This document shows positions 8,244 to 15,972 of a DNA stretch of 34,939 nt, in pieces. The notes under the pieces were generated by a model that saw nothing but the letters and a program-made list of their open reading frames with translations, had not been told where the DNA came from and made no database searches. Each line of letters opens with the position of its first letter. Within the stretch, counting starts at the first letter, position 1. This DNA comes from Bacteroidota bacterium (GTDB lineage Bacteria > Bacteroidota > Bacteroidia > Flavobacteriales > Flavobacteriaceae). Both the position numbers and the translations under genes were made by a program. The DNA lies in the NCBI GenBank assembly GCA_024280815.1, contig JAJRPL010000044.1:1-34939 (forward strand), read 5' to 3'.

Positions 8244-8483
8244 TTACTCAGGATTTTCAACTTCCTCAGCAGCTTCTTCAACTTCATCTTCTTTTTTAGC
8301 TTCAACAGTTTTTTTAGCTTCAACAGTAGCATCAGTTGCTTCATCTACAACTTCTTCAGTTGCTTCAACAGCTTCTTCTGTAACTTCAACAGCTTCTTCA
8401 GTTGCTGTTTCTTCTTGTGCGAATGTATTTGTACTGATTAAAAATAATGCAGTAAATACAAATAGGTAACTTAGCTTTTTCAT
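8244..8483 (-). CDS. Small exported acidic repeat protein (array gene 3)
   Basis: The product has 79 residues. Signal peptide MKKLSYLFVFTALFLISTNTFA is nearly identical to that of array gene 2. The mature part is again E/A/T/V/K-rich, with EAVEVTEEAVEATEE-type repeats and a VEAKKTVEAKK stretch. It ends in KKEDEVEEAAEEVENPE. It differs from gene 2 mainly by repeat number and the extra Lys pairs, as expected after tandem duplication and repeat slippage. No known domain is recognised. Its box promoter is at 8525-8559, with a slightly degenerate second repeat. Confidence 0.75.
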   Translation of the reverse strand: MKKLSYLFVFTALFLISTNTFAQEETATEEAVEVTEEAVEATEEVVDEATDATVEAKKTVEAKKEDEVEEAAEEVENPE

Positions 8484-8524
8484 GATTTTTGTTTTTAATT
8501 ATTAGTTTCTAATGTTTGTTATGA

Positions 8525-8559
8525 CAAATGTAAATATAGAATCTAAAGATATTCTAAAG
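8525..8559 (-). promoter_or_regulatory. Promoter with tandem 11-bp box, array gene 3
   Basis: The -7 element TACATTTG (8525-8532, minus strand), a 5-bp gap, then AGAATCTAAAG and the variant ATATTCTAAAG (plus-strand reading) at 8538-8559. Confidence 0.72.
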
Positions 8560-8583
8560 TTATTGATTCTTTTAGTAAAAAAA

Positions 8584-8624
8584 GAAACAGCTTAATGTTG
8601 TAGTATAAAATATTAAGCTGTTTC
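8584..8624 (-). terminator. Hairpin, GAAACAGCTTAA family, copy 4
   Basis: Perfect 12-bp stem GAAACAGCTTAA / TTAAGCTGTTTC with a 17-nt loop, downstream of array gene 4, with a minus-strand T-rich tail. Confidence 0.7.
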
Positions 8625-8654
8625 AGTAAAAGCAATCAACCCACATTTACTTTA

Positions 8655-8948
8655 TTATTGTATTACTTTGCCTTCAGCATTATAATCTACTTCAATAGCT
8701 TCACCATCTTTAAATAATTGTATTGAATATATATATTGTCCGTTTTTTGAAGATGTAAAGACTTTTCCAACAGAGTATCCTTTATAATCTGTAGCCAATG
8801 CTTTTGCAATTGCTTCAGGAAGTTGATCTAAGTGAATTTCAGCTCTTTCTTGTTGAACCACTTTAGCTACTTGTTCTTCTTGTGCAAAAGTAGTTGTGTA
8901 GATTAAACTTAATAGTATGAATGCTATTAGAGTGCTTAATTTTCTCAT
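8655..8948 (-). CDS. Small exported PepSY-like protein (array gene 4)
   Basis: The product has 97 residues when started at the ATG 8946-8948. That start gives a good signal peptide (MRKLSTLIAFILLSLIYTTTFA) and matches the paralogues. The frame is open to an upstream ATG at 9023, but that would place the promoter box inside the gene. The mature part has QQERAEIHLDQLPEAIAKAL, YSVGKVFTSSKNGQYIYSIQL and AIEVDYNAEGKVIQ, a single PepSY-like unit closely related to array gene 1. It is the array gene nearest the kinase gene. Such small periplasmic proteins often sit beside two-component systems; a role as a signal modulator is inference. Confidence 0.75.
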   Translation of the reverse strand: MRKLSTLIAFILLSLIYTTTFAQEEQVAKVVQQERAEIHLDQLPEAIAKALATDYKGYSVGKVFTSSKNGQYIYSIQLFKDGEAIEVDYNAEGKVIQ

Positions 8949-8971
8949 GATGTTTATTTGTTTTGTTACCA

Positions 8972-9006
8972 TAAATATAGAAAGAGAATCTAAAGAGAAT
9001 CTAAAG
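8972..9006 (-). promoter_or_regulatory. Promoter with tandem 11-bp box, array gene 4
   Basis: The -7-like element TATATTTA (8972-8979, minus strand), a 5-bp gap, then two perfect tandem copies of AGAATCTAAAG (plus-strand reading) at 8985-9006. The -7 to ATG distance is shorter than for the other three genes. Confidence 0.72.
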
Positions 9007-9088
9007 GTGATAGAGATATACAAGACATCCCTTTTAATCCCTCATTGAAGGTTTGTAAATTAAAATCTTTTTGGCCATCGCCCTGCGA

Positions 9089-10351
9089 TTAAAAAATAAC
9101 AGAAATGGTATGAATTTCTTTTTCACAACTATAATTAAGTTGCCAATTATTGACATCGCAAATTTGTTTGATAATTGCTAAACCCAACCCAAGAGAATCT
9201 TTTAGAGTACTTTCTTTTTTAAAGCGATTGAAAAGGTTTTTAGGATCACCCTTTAAAGGTTTTCCTGTATTAGAAAAGATTAGTGTATCTTTAGTATAAG
9301 TGATATTTATTTTTCCGTTAGGGATGTTATGCTTAATTGCATTGCTCAATAAGTTAGAAATTAAAGTATCTACTAATATTGTATTAGCAGAGCTGATGTG
9401 GTCAGACAACTCTGTCTGTATAGTGATGTTTTTATTAATGATGAAATCCTCGTAGTTTTCAAGTGATTTTTCAATTAACTTTTTAAAAGACACCTCTTCT
9501 TTATTACTAAATTGTTGATTTTCTACTTTTGCCAAGAGCAGTAGTGTCTTGTTTAATTTAGAAAGACGGTTTCCTGCTTGGTAAATGGATTGCAATTGTT
9601 CTGATTGTTCTTTTGTTAAGTCTGATGATTGTAATAAGAGTTCAATTTTTGATTTCATAATAGCTAAAGGAGTTTGCATTTCATGAGATGCATTTTCAGA
9701 AAACTCTTTTAAATTATTAAAATCAGATTGTAATTTTTGTGTTAAGCTTTTTATAGAAGTGTTCAACTCTTTAAATTCATCAATATCTGAAGGTACTAAT
9801 TCAATAGTGTTTTGGTTTTGTATAGAGAAATTTTTAAGCTTATCAATATTTGTATAAAAAGGTTTCCATATTTTTTTTGAAATCTGAGTATTTAATATCC
9901 AAAGCCCAGACAATAACAATAAAATAATAATAAAAGTAGTAATTAAAATTACCCATATAAAATCTTGATTTCTAACTAAAGAGTTTCGTGCAATTATTTT
10001 ATATCGAACACCTTGTAAGGTTTCATATGAGGTTAATTGTCTATATTTTTCAAACTCATCAACACCTTCTCCTTGAATGAGCCTAAGAATTAATGTGTCT
10101 TTGTAAATTATGGTGTCTTTTGGATATAATTTGTTTTCGGCTTCATTTAATTCTTCAGGTTCTTCAAATATGGTTAATGGAACATCATATTTTACTCTCT
10201 TAGCGACAATCTCTTTATTGTAAAATAACTGATTGTCTAACCTATTATTCATTACATTGGTTAATACAAAAATAAGTATGGCACCAGAAAGGATAAATAT
10301 AATAATCGATAACCATAAATAAGTTCTGCCAGTTTTCCGTATGAGTTTCAT
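9089..10351 (-). CDS. Sensor histidine kinase of the array module
   Basis: The product has 420 residues. TM1 is about residues 13-33 and TM2 about 131-153, enclosing a sensor region of about 97 residues with no recognised domain. A linker follows. The dimerisation domain has phospho-acceptor H223 (NASHEMQTPLAIMKSKIELL). The ATPase domain has an N box (LISNLLSNAIKHN), a short FSNTGKPL segment and a G box (GLGLAIIKQ). It autophosphorylates and passes phosphate to a response regulator, most likely the OmpR-type partner encoded 42 bp upstream. The gene follows the regulator in the same direction and so is probably cotranscribed. The periplasmic loop is a natural docking site for the small exported proteins encoded just downstream (inference). 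Confidence 0.9.
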   Translation of the reverse strand: MKLIRKTGRTYLWLSIIIFILSGAILIFVLTNVMNNRLDNQLFYNKEIVAKRVKYDVPLTIFEEPEELNEAENKLYPKDTIIYKDTLILRLIQGEGVDEFEKYRQLTSYETLQGVRYKIIARNSLVRNQDFIWVILITTFIIILLLLSGLWILNTQISKKIWKPFYTNIDKLKNFSIQNQNTIELVPSDIDEFKELNTSIKSLTQKLQSDFNNLKEFSENASHEMQTPLAIMKSKIELLLQSSDLTKEQSEQLQSIYQAGNRLSKLNKTLLLLAKVENQQFSNKEEVSFKKLIEKSLENYEDFIINKNITIQTELSDHISSANTILVDTLISNLLSNAIKHNIPNGKINITYTKDTLIFSNTGKPLKGDPKNLFNRFKKESTLKDSLGLGLAIIKQICDVNNWQLNYSCEKEIHTISVIF

Positions 10352-10393
10352 AAGTATTTACTCAATGTGTTTAAGTTGCTAATTTTCGTATAA

Positions 10394-11080
10394 TTATTTC
10401 TCAACATCTGTGAATTTATAACCAAGCCCGTACATGGTTTGTAGGTAATCTGTCCCTTCTAGTTTCTTTATTTTTTTTCTTAGATTACCCATGTGAGTAT
10501 AAATGAAGTCATAGCTGTCTGCCATCTCTATATCATCACCCCAAAGATGTTCTGCTATTGATTCTTTGGTAAGTACCTTATTTTTATTGGTGATAAAATA
10601 TAATAGTAAATTGTATTCTTTTTTGGTCAATTCCATGTGTTTTCCATGAATTGTTACAGTTTTTGAACTTGGATCAATATTTATTTCATTAAATTGAATA
10701 CTACTATCATCACCATCAAAATTTCTACGCCTTATTAACGAATTAATCCTTGAATTGAGTTCTGCCAAGTGAAACGGTTTCGTAATGTAATCATCAGCAC
10801 CAAGATCTAATCCTTTTAATTTGTCATCTAAAGAGTTTTTTGCAGAAACAATTAACACACCAGTTTTTGAGGACTGTTCTTTTATTAATTCTAACAAATT
10901 TAATCCGCTACCATCAGGTAATGTGATGTCTAATATAATAATGTCATATCCAAAACTTATAATTTTATCTTCAGCATCAAAAAAGGAAGATGCACTTTCA
11001 CAAATAAAATCTTCGTTTTTTAAATAAGTAGTCATTGAATCGAGTAATTCAATTTCATCTTCAACAATTAAAATTTTCAT
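10394..11080 (-). CDS. OmpR/PhoB-family response regulator
   Basis: The product has 228 residues. The receiver domain (1-115) has acidic residues near the N-terminus (VEDE), phospho-acceptor D51 (IILDITLPDGSG), S79 and K101 (TKPFH). The C-terminal winged-helix DNA-binding domain (about 130-225) has LTKKEYNLLLYFITNKNKVLTKE, then DFIYTHMGNLRKKI and YGLGYKF. Such regulators bind as dimers to tandem direct repeats spaced about one helical turn. This matches the paired 11-bp boxes in front of the four small genes downstream. No copy of the box was seen in front of this gene or the DUF2807 gene. Confidence 0.93.
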   Translation of the reverse strand: MKILIVEDEIELLDSMTTYLKNEDFICESASSFFDAEDKIISFGYDIIILDITLPDGSGLNLLELIKEQSSKTGVLIVSAKNSLDDKLKGLDLGADDYITKPFHLAELNSRINSLIRRRNFDGDDSSIQFNEINIDPSSKTVTIHGKHMELTKKEYNLLLYFITNKNKVLTKESIAEHLWGDDIEMADSYDFIYTHMGNLRKKIKKLEGTDYLQTMYGLGYKFTDVEK

Positions 11081-11183
11081 AGTGCTAAATAATTTATTTT
11101 ATAATTTTGATTTGTTGCGGTTGACTACTTTTAATTGTTCTATTTATTTAACGGGTTGTTTGATCTATTAATTGTCTAAAATA

Positions 11184-12014
11184 TTATTTTTTTCTTAAAA
11201 TTGCTTTGTCTGTAAACTTTTCAATAGTAATTGCAGGGTTATTATAAATATGAACCTCAGAGTTATCAATTGCTGAGATAAGAATAGATGTTTTAGCATT
11301 TGCCTGTACATCTGCACTGTCAGAAGCGTCTATAATAACATCACTACTTTCTAATGCCTGACCTTTAAAATCACTTTTATTTTCTGCATTTACATACAAT
11401 TCTGAACAAGTGCCAGAAACGCTAGTTGTTGAATTTCCTTGAAGAGTGGCTTCTACATGATTACAAGAAATATTTAATTTAGCTTTTCCAGATTTATCTG
11501 CATTAATATAAACTTCATCTGCATTTACGGTTAATTTTACATTTGCACTTTCATTGTTGTTTAATATGAATTTTGAAGCGTGAATGTCTAAAGTTAATTT
11601 TGAATCATCATCAGCATTAATAGTGATTTGGTTAAATTTCAATGTGCTGGTAGATCTAATATCTGATTTATCATTACTTATAATTTCATCGATATAATTA
11701 TCAATAACCACATAAACTTTTAAGGCTTTTTTTCGGACAATTCTTTTAGTTAAACTGATAATTAATGTACTGTCAATTACCTCTGTTAATACTGCAACGT
11801 GCAAGTTTTCATCTGCTTCAACAGTAACTGATTGTTCCATGCCTTGGGTAAGGATAACATCTAGTTTGTCATTAACTTCAATTTTATTAAAATTGTCAAT
11901 GTATCTGTCTTCAGTAGTTACAATTTTATTCCCTTTTAATTTATCTTGTGCAGATAGGTTTAAAGGTATTGAAACCAATGTAATGAGTGCAATTATAAGG
12001 TTGATATTTTTCAT
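11184..12014 (-). CDS. Exported DUF2807 (putative auto-transporter adhesin head GIN domain) protein
   Basis: The product has 276 residues with signal peptide MKNINLIIALITLVSIPLNLSA. The segment IDNFNKIEVNDKLDVILTQG, followed by VTVEADENL, is the typical entry to a DUF2807/GIN beta-helix-like domain. Short repeating strands continue to residue 270 (for example NADDDSKLTLDIHASKF, ADKSGKAKLNISCNHVEA, ASDSADVQANAKTS). It is exported, with an unknown role in the envelope. It lies 103 bp upstream of the response regulator in the same direction and may be the first gene of that transcript. This would put an envelope protein together with the sensor system. Confidence 0.8.
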   Translation of the reverse strand: MKNINLIIALITLVSIPLNLSAQDKLKGNKIVTTEDRYIDNFNKIEVNDKLDVILTQGMEQSVTVEADENLHVAVLTEVIDSTLIISLTKRIVRKKALKVYVVIDNYIDEIISNDKSDIRSTSTLKFNQITINADDDSKLTLDIHASKFILNNNESANVKLTVNADEVYINADKSGKAKLNISCNHVEATLQGNSTTSVSGTCSELYVNAENKSDFKGQALESSDVIIDASDSADVQANAKTSILISAIDNSEVHIYNNPAITIEKFTDKAILRKK

Positions 12015-12050
12015 TTATATAGTATTGTAAAAGCCAAAGATATCACAAAA

Positions 12051-12084
12051 AACAAAAACTTCGAATTTAAACGAAGTTTTTGTT
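12051..12084 (-). terminator. Intrinsic terminator downstream of asnB
   Basis: AACAAAAACTTCG (12051-12063), an 8-nt loop, and CGAAGTTTTTGTT (12072-12084) form a 13-bp perfect stem with a minus-strand T-rich tail, between asnB and the DUF2807 gene. Confidence 0.8.
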
Positions 12085-12109
12085 ATAAAACTGATGTGGA
12101 ACTTATGTT

Positions 12110-13773
12110 TTAATACGCATCATCATGTACATTAGCGACTGCTCTTCCAGAAGGATCATTCATGTTTTTAAAACTTTCATCCCATTCTAATGCGATTTTT
12201 GTACTACACGCTACAGAAGCTTCTTGAGGCACACATAAAGCGGCAGCATCACTAGGGAAATGTTCTGTAAAAATTGAACGGTAATAAAATTCTTCCTTTG
12301 AAGTTGGGGTTTGTAAAGGGAATTTAAACTTGGCATTTGCCAGTTGTTCATCGGTTATGGCTTCATTTACTACTTCTTTCAAGGTGTCAATCCAACTATA
12401 ACCAACACCATCAGAAAATTGTTCTTTTTGTCGCCAAGCCACACTTTTGGGTATCATATCTTCAAAAGCTTTTCTTACTACCCATTTTTCCATACGTTCA
12501 CCATTAATCATTTTGTCTTGCGGATTGATACGCATGGCAACATCCATAAATTCTTTATCTAAAAAGGGTACACGCCCTTCAATGCCCCAAGCGGCTAAAC
12601 TTTTATTGGCACGCAAGCAATCATACATGTGTAATTTACTCAATTTACGAACTGTTTCTTCATGAAATTCTTTCGCATTTGGTGCTTTATGAAAGTATAA
12701 ATAGCCTCCGAAAAGTTCATCAGCTCCTTCGCCAGATAGCACCATTTTTATTCCCATAGATTTGATAACTCTAGCCATTAAGTACATAGGTGTAGAGGCT
12801 CTAATTGTGGTAACATCATAAGTTTCTAAGTTGTAAATCACATCACGAATAGCATCTAATCCTTCTTGAATGGTGAATTTTATTTCATGGTGAATTGTAT
12901 CTATATGATCTGCGACTACTCGTGCAGCAGCTAAATCTGGCGAACCTTCTAATCCTACAGAAAAGGAATGTAATTGTGGCCACCAGGCATCTTTAGTATC
13001 GTCAGATTCTATACGTTTTTCAGCATATTTTTTTGCTATTGCAGAGGTAATTTATGAGTCTAACCCTCCAGAAAGTAATACTCCATATGGTACATCAGAC
13101 ATCAATTGTCTATGAACAGCAGCTTCTAATGCTTCTTTAATTTCTTGAATACTGGTTTCATTATCTTTTACAGCGTCATATTCCGTCCAATCTCGATGGT
13201 ACCATTTAACAAGTTTTCCATTACTACTTGACATATAATGACCTGGAGGAAATAATTCTATTTTGGTACAAACGCCCTCTAAAGCTTTTAGTTCAGAAGC
13301 AACATAGAAAGTCCCGTTTTGATCCCATCCAATATATAATGGAATAATACCCATGTGATCTCTCGCAATAAAATATTCATCTTTTTCAACATCATAAATA
13401 GCAAAGCCAAAAATTCCATTCATTTCATCAATAAAATCAACACCCTTCTTTTGGTATAATGCTAAAATAACTTCACAATCAGATTCTGTTTGAAAATTGT
13501 ACGAACCTTCAAATTGTTTTCGTAACTCTCTATGGTTATAAATTTCGCCATTGGCAGCTAAAATTAGAGACTTATCCTCATTAAATAGAGGCTGCTTACC
13601 TGAAGCAGGATCAACAATAGCTAGGCGTTCATGAGCTAATATAGCATTATCCTCACTATGAATTCCACTCCAATCTGGACCTCGATGACGAATTTTTTAG
13701 ACATTTCTAAAACTTGAGGTCTTAATACCTCAACATTTTGCTTTAAATCGAATGCACATACAATTCCACACAT
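12110..13773 (-). pseudogene. asnB: Asparagine synthase (glutamine-hydrolysing), frameshifted and with an internal stop
   Basis: A full-length asnB can be read from ATG 13771-13773 (MCGIVCAFDL, nucleophile Cys2) to TAA 12110-12112, about 554 residues. Two lesions are needed to explain it. First, the A-run in MSKK has 6 A (plus-strand T-run 13693-13698) where 7 are needed to reach IRHRGPDWSG. Second, TAA 13052-13054 replaces the second Ser codon of the PP-loop (SGGLDS, stop, ITSAIAKKYA), explained by TCA to TAA. The rest is well conserved: ANGEIYNHRELR, RDHMGIIPLY, LSGEGADELFGGYLYFHKAP, GRVPFLDKEF and WRQKEQFSDGVGYSWID. The enzyme would make asparagine from aspartate, glutamine and ATP. As written it cannot give a functional chain. 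Confidence 0.88.
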
Positions 13774-14057
13774 AATATTTTATATTTCTAATTACACTGC
13801 AAATGTTAGTTTTTTATTTTAACATGAAAACAAAAACACATGATATAGTTACAGTTTATAATTAAACATGTGCAATTTACCAAATATTTAAACTAAAATT
13901 AATGATAAAGAATAGGTTTAGGTGTAATAGATAAAAAGCAGGCTGTTTTTATAAAAAGTAGTGGGCTATCTAATGAGTTCGGTTACTCTTCAAAATCCTC
14001 AAAATAAACCTTACCTCTAACGCTTGGGTCGAGACTGTTGATTGTTAGAATGAAAGT
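13774..14057. other. Intergenic region between asnB and the membrane protein gene
   Basis: This holds the asnB 5' region. A near match to a -7 element is visible on the minus strand close to 13800 (TAACATTTG, one base too wide for TAnnTTTG). The part next to 14058 continues the membrane-protein frame for 24 codons after its stop (13986-14057). No convincing gene or terminator was seen. Confidence 0.4.
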
Positions 14058-15749
14058 CTATTTGGGTTTGGAAGATAAAAAACCATCCTTAATGTTCTTG
14101 GTTCGCATTTGAGGAATATGATTATAATATGTCGAAAAATATTCAACCATATCTTTGTTTGCACAAGGTAATGGCCCATTAGAGGTTTGCCAAAAAAACA
14201 AGGAATCTTTTGATGGAGAAAAATATTTTAAATTTTGTATTTCATATTCAATAAATTCTATATCCTCAAACTGAGTAATTGATCGTGGTGAAATTATTTG
14301 AGAAAGTATTAGAGGGTACTTCTTACTCATAATTTTATTGTTTGTTACACCATTTAGGTTTAACCCGAATACTCCTAATAAAGTTAGTAGCACCAAATTT
14401 ATTGCAAAAAGAAATTTAATTATATTATACTTTCTATGTAATAAGTTTGCAGATATGAATAAGCCTATTGATAGTAAAACGGGTAGAAAAAATCTATATT
14501 GAGGTGATGTTGTGTAAAACACAATAAACTGAATAAGAAAATAAATATAGAGATAAATCATTTCTTTTTTCTTGTAGTTGAAAAAAGGGAATAAGAATAG
14601 TAAGAGCAAAATTGATTTATTTAAAATACCATTGAGTTTAGGTAAATTGAGCCACATCGAAAATTTGTTAATAAAACTAAGACTATTGAATTCTTCCCAA
14701 TTAGACATTTGCCAACCATACATAGAAGTCGACTGATAATAAAAGTGTTGTAAATTATCATTTAGTTTCCAATCAACATTAACTAATTCATATCCTATTG
14801 ATAGAGGATATAATGGATATCCAGTAATAATACTATTTTTTATGATGAAACTGGATAATGCGATAAAAGATAAAACTATAGGTAATTTCCAATTATTAAA
14901 ACCTTTAGTTTTTACAAGAGTAATTAACAGTAAAATTAAAATAGGAGCTACTGTAACTTTGATTAAGATAGCTAATAAGGTCAACACAGTAATCAGATTT
15001 ATATGATTGCTGCTATTATTTTGAAAAGACTCAATGAATAAGTATATAATAACGGGTACTATAATTATAGTTGGAAGATCAGGAGAAGGGGAGGGAATAA
15101 AAAGAAAAAGAAAAACTAGTGAAATGATAATAAGTGAAATAAATAAATCATTTTTATTTCCAATCGTTTTATATGTTTCCCATTTTTCTAGACAAAAAAA
15201 ACTTGTGATAATTATTAAGAAGCCATTTAAATCATTTAAATCAGATGTAATAAAACTAAAATTAAAACCTGCTTGTAATATGTGCCATCCAGAAGATTGT
15301 CCGAAGAACAAATGCAAATTTGCAAGACCTTTAACTAAGCCATAGTTATTTAACCATTTTATGGTTTGTATATAATAAGATTCATTGTCAGTAAGAAATG
15401 GTAATGATGATGAGTGGATTAGTGAGATTATAATAATAAATAAAAATAGAAATCTACTGCTAATTGAAAATTTAACAAATGAATTTATTGTATTGAGGAT
15501 TATTTTTTTTACGCTAGAAAAGTGAAAAGTAATAAATAAAGTTGAAGCAATTAAGTGTATTAAAAAAAAGTAAAAATCTAATGGAAAAAAAATCGCGTAA
15601 AATGTTGAAATAATTAATTGAATAAAAAAACCAACTAAAATTGTAAATAATATATTGTAATTCTCTAACGGTATCCATTTATTGAAAATTATTCCAATTC
15701 CAAGTGAAATGTATAGAATAAAAAAATATGATAGTAAGATTAAAACCAT
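14058..15749 (-). CDS. Large polytopic membrane protein, possibly GT-C-like glycosyltransferase
   Basis: The product has 563 residues and is very hydrophobic, with roughly 11-13 predicted membrane spans from residue 1 to about 475. The first large loop after about residue 110 carries LPFLTDNESYYIQTIKWLNNYGLVKGLANLHLFFG, then SGWHILQAGFNF. Acidic residues at the start of the first long extracytoplasmic loop are typical of GT-C fold glycosyltransferases that use lipid-linked sugars. Conserved membrane proteins of Bacteroidota and Leptospira with this type of loop exist (LIC_10190-like, by recollection). The soluble C-terminal tail (about 490-563) is short. Substrate is unknown. It stands alone, with no surface-polysaccharide cluster in the window. 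Low-GC codon use is more extreme than in its neighbours, which could indicate transfer. Confidence 0.65.
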   Translation of the reverse strand: MVLILLSYFFILYISLGIGIIFNKWIPLENYNILFTILVGFFIQLIISTFYAIFFPLDFYFFLIHLIASTLFITFHFSSVKKIILNTINSFVKFSISSRFLFLFIIIISLIHSSSLPFLTDNESYYIQTIKWLNNYGLVKGLANLHLFFGQSSGWHILQAGFNFSFITSDLNDLNGFLIIITSFFCLEKWETYKTIGNKNDLFISLIIISLVFLFLFIPSPSPDLPTIIIVPVIIYLFIESFQNNSSNHINLITVLTLLAILIKVTVAPILILLLITLVKTKGFNNWKLPIVLSFIALSSFIIKNSIITGYPLYPLSIGYELVNVDWKLNDNLQHFYYQSTSMYGWQMSNWEEFNSLSFINKFSMWLNLPKLNGILNKSILLLLFLFPFFNYKKKEMIYLYIYFLIQFIVFYTTSPQYRFFLPVLLSIGLFISANLLHRKYNIIKFLFAINLVLLTLLGVFGLNLNGVTNNKIMSKKYPLILSQIISPRSITQFEDIEFIEYEIQNLKYFSPSKDSLFFWQTSNGPLPCANKDMVEYFSTYYNHIPQMRTKNIKDGFLSSKPK

Positions 15750-15927
15750 AAAAAAATATGAAGACTAAACATATTATTAGTTATTAATAAGTAACTAATT
15801 AGGATGAAATCCAAATTCAGCGATAAGAGTTAGTAATTCCAAGATATTCACTTGATTTTTAATAGTAGGCATCATTAATATTTATTTTAAGTTGAAGTAT
15901 AAATAATTAGGATCAATACACTTTAAG

Positions 15928-15959
15928 TTGTTATATATGTAGAGAATTACATATTTTTG
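15928..15959 (+). promoter_or_regulatory. Possible promoter of the secreted-protein pair
   Basis: TTG at 15928-15930 and TATTTTTG at 15952-15959 (TAnnTTTG type) are 21 bp apart, just before the ATG at 15973. The predicted leader would be very short. Confidence 0.4.
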
Positions 15960-15972
15960 TAATCAAACTTAA

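Larger units (their letters stand above)
7581..8559 (-). repeat. Tandem duplication of gene-terminator-promoter unit
   Basis: The segment 7581-8001 and the segment from about 8114 to 8559 are alignable almost throughout. They share the leader stretch GAGTGTTTATT, the GAAACAGCTTAA hairpin, a second AAAGCAA/TTGCTTT hairpin at the stop codon, the acidic gene, and the 5' region with TATGACAAA and the 11-bp boxes. The offset is 535 bp between gene ends. This indicates a direct duplication of a complete transcription unit. Confidence 0.75.

Noticed and set aside
8230..8469. + strand ORF rich in Ser/Ala/Thr
   Set aside because: It is the antisense of the acidic repeat gene (GAA/GCT repeats read backwards), so the low complexity is a shadow.
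8949..9023. Longer version of array gene 4 starting at ATG 9023
   Set aside because: It would place the conserved promoter box within the gene and hide the signal peptide; paralogues start at the MRKL position.
15795..15875. Minus-strand ORF of 26 residues starting MMPTIKNQ upstream of the membrane protein
   Set aside because: Too short, no recognised family, no clear promoter; could be a gene remnant but unsupported.
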